This document shows, one piece after another, positions 32,601-41,613 of a DNA stretch of 64,000 nt. The notes under the pieces are model-generated. The model was given only the letters and a program-made list of their open reading frames with translations. It ran no database searches and was not told the DNA's origin. Origin of the DNA: an uncultured Eubacteriales bacterium (GTDB lineage: Bacteria > Bacillota > Clostridia > Christensenellales > Aristaeellaceae); assembly GCA_900318145.1 (NCBI GenBank), contig ONJM01000005.1, positions 60,237-124,236 of the forward strand. Reading direction: 5' to 3'. Each line of letters begins with the position of its first letter. The stretch's first letter is position 1. Both the position numbers and the translations under genes were made by a program.

Positions 32601-35600
32601 GACGAAAAGTGGCAGTTCATATACCAGAGCGATCAGCGCGGTGGATGGAAGCCAACTTCCGATCCTGACAACCGACGGTAACGGTGAAGCTGTGTGGCAG
32701 AATGTGGTGGAACAGGGCGATTACTATGTTCATGAGGTTCAGGCCCCTGAAGGATACCTGATTGATAACGGCTATTATGCCGTCAAGGTATCTTCCAATA
32801 ACACGATTGTCTCGAAAGACGTGACAGACCCGATCATCAAAGGGAAAATCAAGATCGTGAAAAAGGATCAGCTCACCAAAGAACCTCTGGCCGGTGCAGA
32901 GTTTACTGTGACCAGGATTTCCGCGCCACCTTCCTATAACGGTTCCGGCGTCGGTGAAGTCGTGGCCGTTCTGACCACAGACGCGAATGGAAATGCAGAA
33001 ACCGGATGGCTGACATACGGCAAATACAAAGTTGAAGAAACCAAGGTTCCCGCACATTATGTAAACAGCCATTATTCAACCGATATCGAAGCGTATGAAG
33101 ACGGAAAAACCTATACAATTACCATTGAAAACGAGCCGACCAAAGGTTGGATTCAGATAACCAAAAAAGACACTCTGGACAATCATCCAATCGCTGGTGT
33201 TCAGTTTGACATTTGGCAGAACGGGCATGTTGTCAGTACGATGACCACCAACAGCAACGGAGTTGCCTTGTCGGAACCGTTAAACAAAGGTAAGTATACG
33301 GTGAAGGAGCATGCAAATCCGGAAGGATATGTTGCGGAACTTTACACAACAGATTGCGTTGTTCAAAGTGATGTCACAACAAACCTTGAAGCGGGTAATA
33401 CACCCATTCGGTTCAAAGTAAAGATCATAAAAAAGGATCAACTGACAGAAAAGCCCCTGGCTGGTGCGGAGTTCACAATTGTCCGCAAGAAAGGCTTGCC
33501 TTCACATGGCACTGAAGGTATTGGCGATATCGTTGCAACACTGGTAACAGATCAGAACGGTGAAGCTGTATCGGACTTGCTGACCTGGGGAGAATATGAG
33601 ATTCGTGAAAGCAAGGTGCCGGTTCACTTTGTGGACAATCACTATACCATTACAGTTTCAGGCACTGAAAATAACAAAACATATACCATCACCGTCGAGA
33701 ACGAGCCGACCAAGGGTTATATCAAACTGGTGAAAACAGACAAACTGGATCGCTGCCCTATCGAGGGAGTTCAGTTTGATATCTACTACAATGACCAGTA
33801 CGGAACCGGTCTTGCCGGGACGATGACCACCAACGCAGACGGTGTTGCAGTTTCCCCTGCGCTGCGCAAGGGAAAGTACATCGTGAAGGAACACGCGAAC
33901 CCAACCGGTTATACCTCTGAACTGCTGGAATTCGATCCGGTAGTTGTAAAATCGGATGAAACCACGAATATCAGCGGGACAGATACGCCGATTCAGGGAC
34001 GGATCAGGATCATCAAAAAGGATCAGCTGACCAAAGAGGCCCTGGCTGGCGCGGAATTCACTGTAACCCGTATTTCCGGCCTGCCCTCCCATAAGGGAAG
34101 TAATGACGGAGAAGTCGTTGCTGTGATCACAACGGATGCGGACGGCATCGCTGTCACTCCGCTGCTGACATGGGGCAAGTATAAGGTTGAGGAAACCAAA
34201 GTCCCTGCTCACTTCGTGGACAATCACTATTCCACCGAAGTGGTCATTGATACAGAAGACCTGAAAACCTATGAGATTGAAGTGGAGAATGAGCCGACCA
34301 AAGGCTGGATCAGGCTGACAAAGAAAGACCGGAAGAACGGCAACGGGATTGCGGGCGTTCAGTTTGATATCTACTACAACGATCAGTATGGTGAAGGTCT
34401 TGCGACTACCATGGTCACAGACGAAAACGGCATTGCCATGTCTGAACCAATCCGTAAGGGCAAGTACATTGTAAAGGAACACGGCGCGACTGCCGGATAT
34501 CTCTTCGAAGAGGTCACGATCAACTGTACCGTGAAATCAGATGAGATTACAGATGTTTCCGCGACAAACCTGCCTGTGCAGGTAAAGCTCCGGCTGTATA
34601 AGCGGGATAAGGATGAGTATACCGGCAATCCGGAAGATACTCCCGGTACCCGCGGAGACGGTGTACTGACCGGCGCGGTCTTCCAGATTATTGCTGGAGA
34701 AAACATCACTGACCGACAGGGTAATATCCTGTACCGGAAAGGTGAAATCGTCATCGAAAGCCTGAAGACTGCCGGAACAGATGCTTCTGTGATTACGGAT
34801 GAACTGTGGCCCGGTGTGTATGAACTGGTGGAACTGACGCCGCCTACGGGCTATCAGGCCAGCGATACGCATGTGCGCATCGACGCGACCAGTGCTGCAA
34901 GTCAGTCTGAGGAAGCAGTTATCACCTATGTGGGAGTCAAAACCAATGAGATCCTGTACGGAAACTACGGCTTTGTGAAATTCCTGGGCGATAACGAGAT
35001 CCACGATGACGCGGGCATCATCGAAGAGCCTGAAAAGGGCGCTGTTTTCGAGGTTTATCTGAAGTCTGCCGGAAGCTATGAGAATGCCCGGAAGTTTGAA
35101 CGGGACAAGATCACCACAGACAAATACGGCAAAGCAAAAACCAAGCTGCTGCCATATGGCGTGTATACGGTAAAACAGATCAAGGGCAAAGCTGGATACG
35201 CGATCAAATCTCCCTTTGATATCTTTATCACAGGAACGGAAGATCCCCAGAATCCCCCGAGCCTGATCGTGAACAATGAAGCTGTTCGTTACCGCCTGAA
35301 GTTCATTAAGGTGGATGCCGAGACAGGCAGGATTGTAACTGTTGCCAATACCGCTTTCAAACTGAAGGATGCGAACGGCGAATATGTGACGCAGACTGTC
35401 CATTATCCCAGCAAGAAGACCATTGATACCTTCTACACAGATGAAGACGGAACGGTCATGCTGCCGGAAACTGTACGACGCGGTCTGTATTTCATCGAAG
35501 AGTTCAAAGCGCCTGAAGGATATCTGATCCAGACGGAAGAGCTGGCGGTTTTCGTGGGCGATGAGAACATGAATGAACCCGGTGAAGCGTATCTGCTGGA

Positions 35601-37884
35601 GTTCACGATTGAAGATGAACCTGTAAAAGGCAGAATCAAACTGGAAAAGACTGGCCTGCAGCTGATCGGCTTCAAGGAAAAGGAAGATCGGTTCGGAAAT
35701 ACAATCATGCAGCCTGTCTATAAGGAGAAGCGTCTGGAAGGCGCAGTTTTCGAAATCCATGCCGCGGAAGACATCATCGGCAAGGACGGCACGGAATGGT
35801 ATACGCAGGATGAACTTGTGGGAACCATTACCACCACTGCTGACGGAGAGAATGTATCCGATGAACTGCCTCTGGGCAAGTATTACCTGATTGAAATCTC
35901 CGCGCCTGAAGGATATGCCTTCCCGGATACCCGTTATGAAGCGGAACTGAAATACGCGGATGATCATACGCCTCTGGTGGAGATCACCGTCACTGCCGGG
36001 AATGACTTTATTCCCAGTGAGATCAACCTGTATAAAGAAAAGGAGATCACTGAGACCCGGCAGGATGATACCTCCATCCGTCAGGTGATCGTGAACGCTC
36101 CCGGCGAAGGGTTCGTCTTCGGCCTGTTCAATGATACGGATATCCATTATGCGGGCGGTACTCTGCTTGCGGATACACTAATGGCAGAAGGAACAACCGG
36201 TACTGACGGTACCCTGACCTTTGAGGGATATTATCCGCATGGACGGTATTATATCCGTGAGCTTGCCGCTCCGGATGGATGGAAACTGAACACGGAAGCC
36301 TGCTATATCGAGACAAAGCCTGCTGATATCGGATCTGATCAGAAGATCCATGTCTCCGCCGAAAAGGTGCATGATGAACTGATCTGGTACCCTGTCACGC
36401 TGACCAAGACGGATATCACCGGAGAACACACGATCCCCGGTGCGCTGATCGAAGTCATGGATGCGAACGGAGAAGTGATCTACCGCGCAGAGACTGACCA
36501 GAACGGCGAGATCCCGAATATTCCCGTGGTTCCCGGAAAGTACACGTTCCGTGAAATCCTAGCCCCGAGCGGCTATGCGCTGAATGAAGCAGTGATGACG
36601 TTCACTGTGGATGAGCACGGCGGAATCACCGGCGACACAACGATTCGTGACGATTTCACAAGGGTACTGCTGCTGAAGCATGACGAGAACGGACGACCGC
36701 TTGCCGGCGTGGAGTTCTCTCTGATCCGCTCTGACGGAAAGATCGTAATGACTGCACGGTCTGATGCAGAAGGACAGATCCTCTTCGAGAAGATTCACTA
36801 TGGAAGCTATACCATTGAGGAAACAAAGACCCTTGCCGGATACCAGAAGCACGATGTAAAGATCGACCTGACTGTGGATGGCCGGTTTATCAATCAGGAA
36901 AAGCCGATTGAAACGATTGTGAACTATCCGATCATCGTAAAGCTGAAGAAGGTGGATCAGGACGGAAACATCCTGCCCAGTGCGGAATACGCGCTGATCA
37001 ACGAATTCGGAGAGCAGATGATGATTGCAGTCTCTGACGCAAACGGCATCATTACCTTTGAGAAGGTTCCCTATGGGAAGTACAAGATGAAAGAACTGGC
37101 CGCGCCTGAAGGCTACCTGCTGAGCATGGAAATCACAGAGATCATCATTGACGATAACTACCGGAACAGTGAAGAACCTGTAGCAACACTGGTGAATCAT
37201 CTGAAGCGGATCAAGTACATCAAGGTGGACACCAGCGGGAAATACCTGCCTGGTGTGGAGTTCAGCCTGATCAATGCCAGTACCGGAGAGGTCGTGGAAG
37301 TCGTCACCAGCAATGACAAGGGCGAATTCATCTTCACGAAGTTCGATTATGGCTTCTGGAAGATCGAAGAAACAAAGGTACCGGAAGGATTCAGCAAGAT
37401 GAAGGATATCACGCTGAATGTGGACAGTGACTGGGTTGAGCCTGCTCCCTTTACCTGTGTGAACATTCCGAACATCTATGAATTCGTGAAGGCCGACAAC
37501 GAAGGCAATCCCATGGTCGGCGTCAAGTTCAATCTGGAAGACACCGAAGGCAATGTGCTCCGTGAACTGATTTCCGGAGAGAACGGCCTGGTGACGGTGG
37601 ATAATCTGGAGCCCGGAACCTATGTGATCCGGGAAACAGAAACGCTGGAAGGCTTCACTGTCAGCGGAGAGACCATAGAGATCGTGATTGACGAGAACTA
37701 TGTAGTCACAGATGAACTGCCCGTCTTCGTGAATTATCCGGAAATCCAAACCGGCGTTGATTTTGAGATCACACCTGTCATGTATGCCGGCTGCGCGGTG
37801 ATGCTGATCGGTCTGATTGCGATGATTGCAACCGGAATCAGAAGCCGGAAGCACAGGAGGAAGAACAGAAAAGCCAGGAGATAA
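29692..37884 (+). CDS. Giant thioester- and Cna_B-domain surface adhesin
   Basis: The 2730-residue protein has a signal peptide (1-28), an Asp/Glu-rich stretch to about 190, a Glu-Pro-Thr-rich part (about 317-433), and a thioester-type domain: Cys603 in WTVYCLE and Gln681 in AGQFAIRQ, like the YC and TQxA motifs of adhesins that bind covalently to host or cell surfaces. From about 860 to 2680 there are some 18 Cna_B/SpaA beta-domains, usually with Lys near the start, and motifs such as LAGAEF and EETKVP. Three pairs (32839-34572) are near-identical. The end has PEIQTG (2683-2688), a membrane helix and a basic tail, not a classical LPxTG signal. Start is GTG 29692 with GGAGG eight bases upstream. 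Confidence 0.88.
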   Translation: MNKIFRRTVALVLAMILMIIAIPFTVYAENDETVDMEETEEMISEDEDEDEEETEDEDEDSEENWDEDSEEETDDEPDEDDETENDDESSPSDEETHPSFEDMEAVPTGMEWPEEDPDEEDPGADLEDWYLDYIDETADDPDTGTETPEDEPDGSSSPEEPDQEPEKPAKDPDREHTANDFEEYLWSYYDGSILKYLIYEQGHAYFMTDRPMKVYHGADQKEEDHFFTLTEEGTILLGTAFAEQWNSISIQVWFVSPSLEVMSGYVDYRELQEEVTVLTEEEAVSRTYEQDYAWVNTGEEEQIVFVAAGEKAETQVPVIIPEEPPVQELPMEPAAEEPEETELPSEEPVTDQVTEEPAATEESVSEPDPSDAPEETEEPVVETEEPTTEPEKPETTEKPSEEPATEEPEETEIPEEEPTEEPETEEIEAERIETGDYLAVTKDTRAFLETSENAYAGNFVSDATVQIVDIIENKEGVWYSVYYLYGDTLVDDRIKWTETGTVYILGDEAKPANNEELTMTDYALTAAPVRRNTLRATKSASTTPMNGFSLKTIHVDIPTLHAGQTGVYGSSGKDSDYPQIASLSGHGAIYATPHYLDGWTVYCLEHTYDGPGEGSGSNQTPKGPYVIVDIDSYLNDPGYSGIIFSYKTMHAIAWVLRHTYPFMALDRSDSNNLTWSRVAGQFAIRQVIREMEGAQYVRSYWNMDNFYVASGQAPSVYLEYARWLAANGIARGKITGKITVSDKSVVKSGDSYIGTVKLSTDADYIRIAKGSYTITGNGAGDDSSYYYLNSGDTIQITSSVNGFSITVESVNSDAEEASFLVGVPSVEIQKVIIPVEGYPYPMKSKEVSFEVVIQYGDLTVTKRRDRGDQRVLAGATFQLYYASSQAVGSPVTTGADGIARWTGLEYGTYYLQETSAPSGYQLDSSMITIGIDSASVTYTANDPPIIGSVKVIKKEKDKTIPLVGAKYELVTKSGSSYTRAISAVDGSQLPILTTDGNGEAVWQNVVEQGDYYVHEVQAPEGYLIDNGYYAVKVSSNNTIVSKDVTDPIIKGKIKIVKKDQLTKEPLAGAEFTVTRISAPPSYNGSGVGEVVAVLTTDANGNAETGWLTYGKYKVEETKVPAHYVNSHYSTDIEAYEDGKTYTITIENEPTKGWIQITKKDTLDNHPIAGVQFDIWQNGHVVSTMTTNSNGVALSEPLNKGKYTVKEHANPEGYVAELYTTDCVVQSDVTTNLEAGNTPIRFKVKIIKKDQLTEKPLAGAEFTIVRKKGLPSHGTEGIGDIVATLVTDQNGEAVSDLLTWGEYEIRESKVPVHFVDNHYTITVSGTENNKTYTITVENEPTKGYIKLVKTDKLDRCPIEGVQFDIYYNDQYGTGLAGTMTTNADGVAVSPALRKGKYIVKEHANPTGYTSELLEFDPVVVKSDETTNISGTDTPIQGRIRIIKKDQLTKEALAGAEFTVTRISGLPSHKGSNDGEVVAVITTDADGIAVTPLLTWGKYKVEETKVPAHFVDNHYSTEVVIDTEDLKTYEIEVENEPTKGWIRLTKKDRKNGNGIAGVQFDIYYNDQYGEGLATTMVTDENGIAMSEPIRKGKYIVKEHGATAGYLFEEVTINCTVKSDEITDVSATNLPVQVKLRLYKRDKDEYTGNPEDTPGTRGDGVLTGAVFQIIAGENITDRQGNILYRKGEIVIESLKTAGTDASVITDELWPGVYELVELTPPTGYQASDTHVRIDATSAASQSEEAVITYVGVKTNEILYGNYGFVKFLGDNEIHDDAGIIEEPEKGAVFEVYLKSAGSYENARKFERDKITTDKYGKAKTKLLPYGVYTVKQIKGKAGYAIKSPFDIFITGTEDPQNPPSLIVNNEAVRYRLKFIKVDAETGRIVTVANTAFKLKDANGEYVTQTVHYPSKKTIDTFYTDEDGTVMLPETVRRGLYFIEEFKAPEGYLIQTEELAVFVGDENMNEPGEAYLLEFTIEDEPVKGRIKLEKTGLQLIGFKEKEDRFGNTIMQPVYKEKRLEGAVFEIHAAEDIIGKDGTEWYTQDELVGTITTTADGENVSDELPLGKYYLIEISAPEGYAFPDTRYEAELKYADDHTPLVEITVTAGNDFIPSEINLYKEKEITETRQDDTSIRQVIVNAPGEGFVFGLFNDTDIHYAGGTLLADTLMAEGTTGTDGTLTFEGYYPHGRYYIRELAAPDGWKLNTEACYIETKPADIGSDQKIHVSAEKVHDELIWYPVTLTKTDITGEHTIPGALIEVMDANGEVIYRAETDQNGEIPNIPVVPGKYTFREILAPSGYALNEAVMTFTVDEHGGITGDTTIRDDFTRVLLLKHDENGRPLAGVEFSLIRSDGKIVMTARSDAEGQILFEKIHYGSYTIEETKTLAGYQKHDVKIDLTVDGRFINQEKPIETIVNYPIIVKLKKVDQDGNILPSAEYALINEFGEQMMIAVSDANGIITFEKVPYGKYKMKELAAPEGYLLSMEITEIIIDDNYRNSEEPVATLVNHLKRIKYIKVDTSGKYLPGVEFSLINASTGEVVEVVTSNDKGEFIFTKFDYGFWKIEETKVPEGFSKMKDITLNVDSDWVEPAPFTCVNIPNIYEFVKADNEGNPMVGVKFNLEDTEGNVLRELISGENGLVTVDNLEPGTYVIRETETLEGFTVSGETIEIVIDENYVVTDELPVFVNYPEIQTGVDFEITPVMYAGCAVMLIGLIAMIATGIRSRKHRRKNRKARR
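32839..34572 (+). repeat. Three tandem ~575-bp repeats in the adhesin gene
   Basis: Each unit encodes two Cna_B domains: one starting KKDQLTKEPLAGAEF-like and one KGWIQITKKD-like. Units start near 32839, 33409 and 33994 (570 and 585 bp apart). Domains are diverged but clearly alike, so copy number could change by recombination. Confidence 0.85.
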
Positions 37885-37959
37885 CAGCATTTGACATCCT
37901 TAATGAAACCGGAAGGAGGTGCTATTCTGACAATGAGGAAAGGGATAGGAGGTGCAATC

Positions 37960-38259
37960 ATGTTTCTGGTAAAGCTTCCGTTCAGGATAGCAGCCCTGCC
38001 GGTGATTCTGGCGATGATGGCAGTCCACTTTGTGGCGGCGATCATCGCGGGACTGTCTTCGGTAATCACAAACCTACTGGGAACGATCGCAATCGGAACA
38101 GCAGCCTGCATCTGGATGTTCCGGCTGGGAACAGACGCGGATGCCTACGGAATGCTGGTTTTTGGAATTGCGCTGATCATATTCCCGCATATCGCAGAAT
38201 GGCTGCTGAACAAAGCGGCGGATATCACCGGAAGGCTTATTGCTTTTGTGATTCCATGA
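37960..38259 (+). CDS. CD1845-family small membrane protein
   Basis: The 99-residue protein is mostly hydrophobic, with three to four membrane segments (ALPVILAMMAVHFVAAIIAG; GMLVFGIALIIFPHIAEWLL). Small membrane proteins of this kind occur at this place in Tn1549-like ICEs, where they are named CD1845. ATG 37960 has AGGAGG seven bases upstream; the open frame begins earlier at 37891. Function is unknown, but it may belong to the transfer apparatus or cell-surface complex. Confidence 0.65.
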   Translation: MFLVKLPFRIAALPVILAMMAVHFVAAIIAGLSSVITNLLGTIAIGTAACIWMFRLGTDADAYGMLVFGIALIIFPHIAEWLLNKAADITGRLIAFVIP

Positions 38260-38268
38260 TATGACCGG

Positions 38269-38297
38269 TTGAAAAACAAACGGCTTTGATGTATTAT
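38269..38297 (+). promoter_or_regulatory. Promoter of the Rpn gene
   Basis: TTGAAA (38269-38274) and TATTAT (38292-38297) are 17 bp apart, 26 bp before the Rpn start. It gives this cargo gene its own transcription unit. Confidence 0.65.
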
Positions 38298-38322
38298 TAT
38301 CAATGGAAGGACGGTGTTCGGT

Positions 38323-39126
38323 ATGAACTACGAGCAGCAGCATGAAGAGGATCTTCAGCGCATCAGAGGCTTCCGCCTGATTGACGACGACTTCATGAAT
38401 GCCTGTTTCGATAACAATATCGAAGACACTGAGCTTATTCTCCGCATCATTCTGAATCGCCCGGATATTTCCGTCAAGAGTGTTCGGACACAGCAGGTGT
38501 TAAAGAACCTGCAAGGCAGAGATATCTGGCTCGATATCGACGCCAAGGATCAGGATGACAATGAGATTGACGTTGAGATCCAGCGTTCTGACAAGGGTGC
38601 TGACCGGAAACGTGCAAGATATCATTCCAGTATGCTGGATGCACACTCTCTCCAGCCGAAGGAAGATTTCAGTGCGTTGCGGGACAATTACGTGATCTTC
38701 ATCACAGAGAATGATGTGATCGGAAAAAGTAAACCGCTGTATCGCATTGAACGCCGTATCGAAGAGACCGGTGAGCTGTTTAACGACGGCGAGCATATCA
38801 TCTATGTTAACGGCGCTGATCGGGACGGTTCCACAGAGCTCGGGAAATTGATGCATGATTTCTTCTGTACAGATCCTGACGACATGAATTACCAGCAGCT
38901 GGCAAAAAAGGCCAGATACTTCAAAGAGAACGAGGAGGGACGAGCTGCGATGTGTAAAGTATTAGAAGACATGAGAAATGAAGCCGCTACGGCTGCAGCC
39001 GAACTCAAGAGTATTGAGATTGCACAGAGGATGCTCGCAGGTGGGATAACTGTTGAAAAAGTTGCTGAGTATTCTGGCTTGACGCTGGAAAAAGTGCAGG
39101 AACTGGCGCAGCAGAGAAGCGCATAA
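38323..39126 (+). CDS. Rpn/PD-(D/E)XK nuclease-family protein
   Basis: The 267-residue protein matches the Rpn/transposase_31-like family: RLIDDDFMNACFDNNIEDTE, then LDIDAKDQDDNEIDVEIQRS, which holds the Asp...(Glu/Asp)xK-like nuclease residues, and a C-terminal helical region. Members have been linked to recombination-promoting DNA cleavage and to phage defence in some hosts. Its own promoter and terminator suggest a separate cassette inside the ICE. ATG 38323 is preferred over GTG 38314, though the GGAAGG spacing (12) is long. Confidence 0.82.
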   Translation: MNYEQQHEEDLQRIRGFRLIDDDFMNACFDNNIEDTELILRIILNRPDISVKSVRTQQVLKNLQGRDIWLDIDAKDQDDNEIDVEIQRSDKGADRKRARYHSSMLDAHSLQPKEDFSALRDNYVIFITENDVIGKSKPLYRIERRIEETGELFNDGEHIIYVNGADRDGSTELGKLMHDFFCTDPDDMNYQQLAKKARYFKENEEGRAAMCKVLEDMRNEAATAAAELKSIEIAQRMLAGGITVEKVAEYSGLTLEKVQELAQQRSA

Positions 39127-39154
39127 ACCAAGCAATCGTAGATTAATAAGGAAG

Positions 39155-39187
39155 AAAACGCTTACGGATACACCGCAGGCGTTTTTC
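39155..39187 (+). terminator. Terminator of the Rpn gene
   Basis: AAAACGC (39155-39161) pairs with GCGTTTT (39179-39185) and T/C-rich bases follow, about 30 bp after the Rpn stop. Confidence 0.6.
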
Positions 39188-39210
39188 TTTTCCCCGAAAG
39201 GAGGAATTTC

Positions 39211-39699
39211 ATGCAGGAAGAAGTAGAGCATCGGAGCGTAACGCTCATCATTAACTCAGCAAAATTTAGCGGCAGAGTGCTGAAAACCGCAATTTCCAAG
39301 TATATGGCACATCGAAGAAATGTTCGCCATGAAAAGAAAACGCAGGATGTTACGCCGCACGGCAAAATGTCCGTCAAACAGCTGGCGGAACAGAACCAGG
39401 GTCTAAACAGCTTCGAAATGCAGAAAGATGACGGGATCAAACAGTTTGAGCATGTATGTCGGAAGTACGGCGTGGATTATGCCGTCCGGAAGGTCAAAAG
39501 TGACAACCCGAAATACATCATCTTTTTCAAGGGACGGGATCAGGACGCCATCACCGCAGCATTCTCCGAATTTATGGACAAGCAAGTGAAGAGAAAGAAC
39601 CGTCAACCGCTGAGGAGGCAGGTTGCACAGGTAATGCCGCTGATGAACCATCCGGACCCCAACAGGGATCGGAACAGAAATCCGGTGCACAGCAGATGA
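39211..39699 (+). CDS. PcfB-family protein (DUF3801)
   Basis: The 162-residue soluble protein has the PcfB-type fold: VEHRSVTLIINSAKFSGRVL at the start, VRHGKMSVKQLAEQ-like section near 50 and IIFFKGRDQDAITAAFSEFM near 110. PcfB proteins of Gram-positive conjugation systems link DNA or relaxosome to the coupling protein. It overlaps virD4-like gene by four bases, the usual order. Exact role in this ICE is inferred from homologues. Confidence 0.85.
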   Translation: MQEEVEHRSVTLIINSAKFSGRVLKTAISKYMAHRRNVRHEKKTQDVTPHGKMSVKQLAEQNQGLNSFEMQKDDGIKQFEHVCRKYGVDYAVRKVKSDNPKYIIFFKGRDQDAITAAFSEFMDKQVKRKNRQPLRRQVAQVMPLMNHPDPNRDRNRNPVHSR

Positions 39700-41552
39700 A
39701 AAAGAAAAATCTGAAGAAACTGCTGATCCTGAACATTCCATATGTATTCGTCGGCCTTTTCACGACAAAACTGGCGGAAGGCTGGCGGCTGGCGGAAGGC
39801 GTGAATGCTTCCCAGAAGTTTCTGCATCTCATGACCGGGCTGAAGGCGGCCTTTGAAACCATACTTCCCAGTTTTCATCCTACGGATCTCCTGTTTGGAG
39901 CGTTGGTCGGCGGTGCTTTGCGTCTGGCCGTATACATTAAAAGCAAGAATGCCAAGAAATTCCGGAAGAACAGGGAGTACGGTTCAGCCCGCTGGGGCAC
40001 TCCGGAAGATATCAAGCCATTTATGGACCCGGATTTCCGGCAGAACGTCATCCTGACACAGACTGAGCGCCTGATGCTTTCCAACCGGCCGATGAACCCC
40101 GCCTATGCGCGGAATAAGAATGTGTTGGTCATCGGCGGCTCCGGCAGCGGTAAAACCAGGTTCTTTGTCCTGGCAAATCTGCTGCAATGCCACAGCTCTT
40201 ATATCGTGACCGATCCCAAAGGTGATCTGGTAGTGCGAACCGGTTCTCTTCTGAAGAAAAAAGGTTATAAGATCCGGATTCTGAACACGATCAATTTCAG
40301 CAAGAGCATGCGATATAACCCCTTCGCCTATGTTCACAACGAAAAGGATATCCTGAAACTGGTGAATACCCTGATCCTGAACACCAAAGGCGAAGGCCAG
40401 AGCGGCGATCCGTTCTGGGAAAAAGCTGAAACCCTGCTGCTGACAGCGCTGATCGGTTATATGTATTACCATATGCTGCCGGAAGAACAGACCTTTTCAA
40501 AACTGCTGCAGATGCTGAATCTCATGGAAGTCCGGGAGGATGACGAGGATTTCAAGAATCCGATTGATCTCCTCTTTCAGCAGGCAGAGAAAGAAAATCC
40601 CGGGGATTTCGCTGTCCGGCAGTATAAGAAATATAAACTGAGCGCCGGAAAAACAGCCAAATCCATTCTGGTCAGTGTCGGTGCGCGGTTGGCTCCCTTT
40701 GACATTCAGGAACTTCGCTCACTGACATCAGGTGATGAGCTTTGCCTGAACGAGATCGGTGACAGGAAAACGGCGCTGTTCATTATCATGTCCGATACAG
40801 ACAGCACCTTCAATTTTCTGATCAGCCTGTGTTACAGCCAGCTTTTTAATTTGCTCTGTGAAAAAGCAGATGAGAGCCCAGGCTCACGCCTGAAAGTACA
40901 TGTGCGCTGCCTGATCGACGAAATGGCGAATATCGGGAAGATTCCAAATCTGGAAAAGCTGATCGCCACGATCCGCAGCCGGGAGATATCCGCCTGCCTG
41001 ATTCTTCAGGCACAATCGCAGCTGAAAGCGAACTATAAGGACAATGCGGAAACCATTGTCGGAAACTGTGACAGCGTTTTATTCCTTGGCGGGAAGGAAC
41101 GGACGACCCTCAAGGAATTAACGGAGGCTTTAGGCCGGGAAACCATCGACACATATAACACGGGTGAGTCCCGCGGCCGTGAGGTCTCACATAGCCTGAA
41201 CTACCAAAAGCTTGGAAAGGAGTTGATGTCCGTAGATGAACTGGCCACGCTGGACGGCGGGAAATGTATCCTGCAGCTGCGTGGTGTCCGCCCGTTCCTT
41301 TCTGACAAGTATGATGTGACCAAGCACCCCTGGTACAAATACCTGTCAGACTCAGATCCGAAAAACGCCTTTGACGTTGAACGGTTTCTGTCGACCGAGC
41401 TTCCTGTAAGACCGGAAGATACTTCAGAAGTATTCGAAATGGATCTGGAGGAAGCAGAAATAGATGAGGATGATTCTGATGACTGGTACGATGAAGATAC
41501 CGATTGGAATGGAGACGAGCCCATGGATTATGGCGCTGCCTTGTGGAATTAA
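39696..41552 (+). CDS. VirD4/PcfC-type coupling protein
   Basis: The 618-residue ATPase brings the relaxosome to the type IV secretion channel. It starts with two membrane segments (NIPYVFVGLFTTKLAEGW and LLFGALVGGALRLAVYI), then Walker A GGSGSGKTR (about 147) and Walker B CLIDEMANIG (about 405). The acidic tail ends in SDDWYDEDTDWNGDEPMDYG. Start ATG 39696 overlaps pcfB. A terminator hairpin covers its stop codon. Confidence 0.94.
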   Translation: MKKKNLKKLLILNIPYVFVGLFTTKLAEGWRLAEGVNASQKFLHLMTGLKAAFETILPSFHPTDLLFGALVGGALRLAVYIKSKNAKKFRKNREYGSARWGTPEDIKPFMDPDFRQNVILTQTERLMLSNRPMNPAYARNKNVLVIGGSGSGKTRFFVLANLLQCHSSYIVTDPKGDLVVRTGSLLKKKGYKIRILNTINFSKSMRYNPFAYVHNEKDILKLVNTLILNTKGEGQSGDPFWEKAETLLLTALIGYMYYHMLPEEQTFSKLLQMLNLMEVREDDEDFKNPIDLLFQQAEKENPGDFAVRQYKKYKLSAGKTAKSILVSVGARLAPFDIQELRSLTSGDELCLNEIGDRKTALFIIMSDTDSTFNFLISLCYSQLFNLLCEKADESPGSRLKVHVRCLIDEMANIGKIPNLEKLIATIRSREISACLILQAQSQLKANYKDNAETIVGNCDSVLFLGGKERTTLKELTEALGRETIDTYNTGESRGREVSHSLNYQKLGKELMSVDELATLDGGKCILQLRGVRPFLSDKYDVTKHPWYKYLSDSDPKNAFDVERFLSTELPVRPEDTSEVFEMDLEEAEIDEDDSDDWYDEDTDWNGDEPMDYGAALWN

Positions 41553-41566
41553 GGCGGCGCTTTTTT
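41533..41566 (+). terminator. Intrinsic terminator overlapping the virD4 stop
   Basis: GCGCTGCCTT (41533-41542) pairs with AAGGCGGCGC (41551-41560) with one wobble, followed by six T (41561-41566). It would reduce transcription into the downstream transfer genes. Confidence 0.75.
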
Positions 41567-41613
41567 CTACCCATCACAACAAAACGCATATGCGAAAAAC
41601 GGAGGATAACTGT

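Noticed and set aside
32839-34572. Repeats mistaken for a CRISPR array
   Set aside because: The units are long, coding and not separated by unique spacers; they are protein-domain repeats.
36559-37890. A 443-codon open frame on the - strand at the adhesin end
   Set aside because: It is antisense to the well-supported Cna_B domains and lacks family features.
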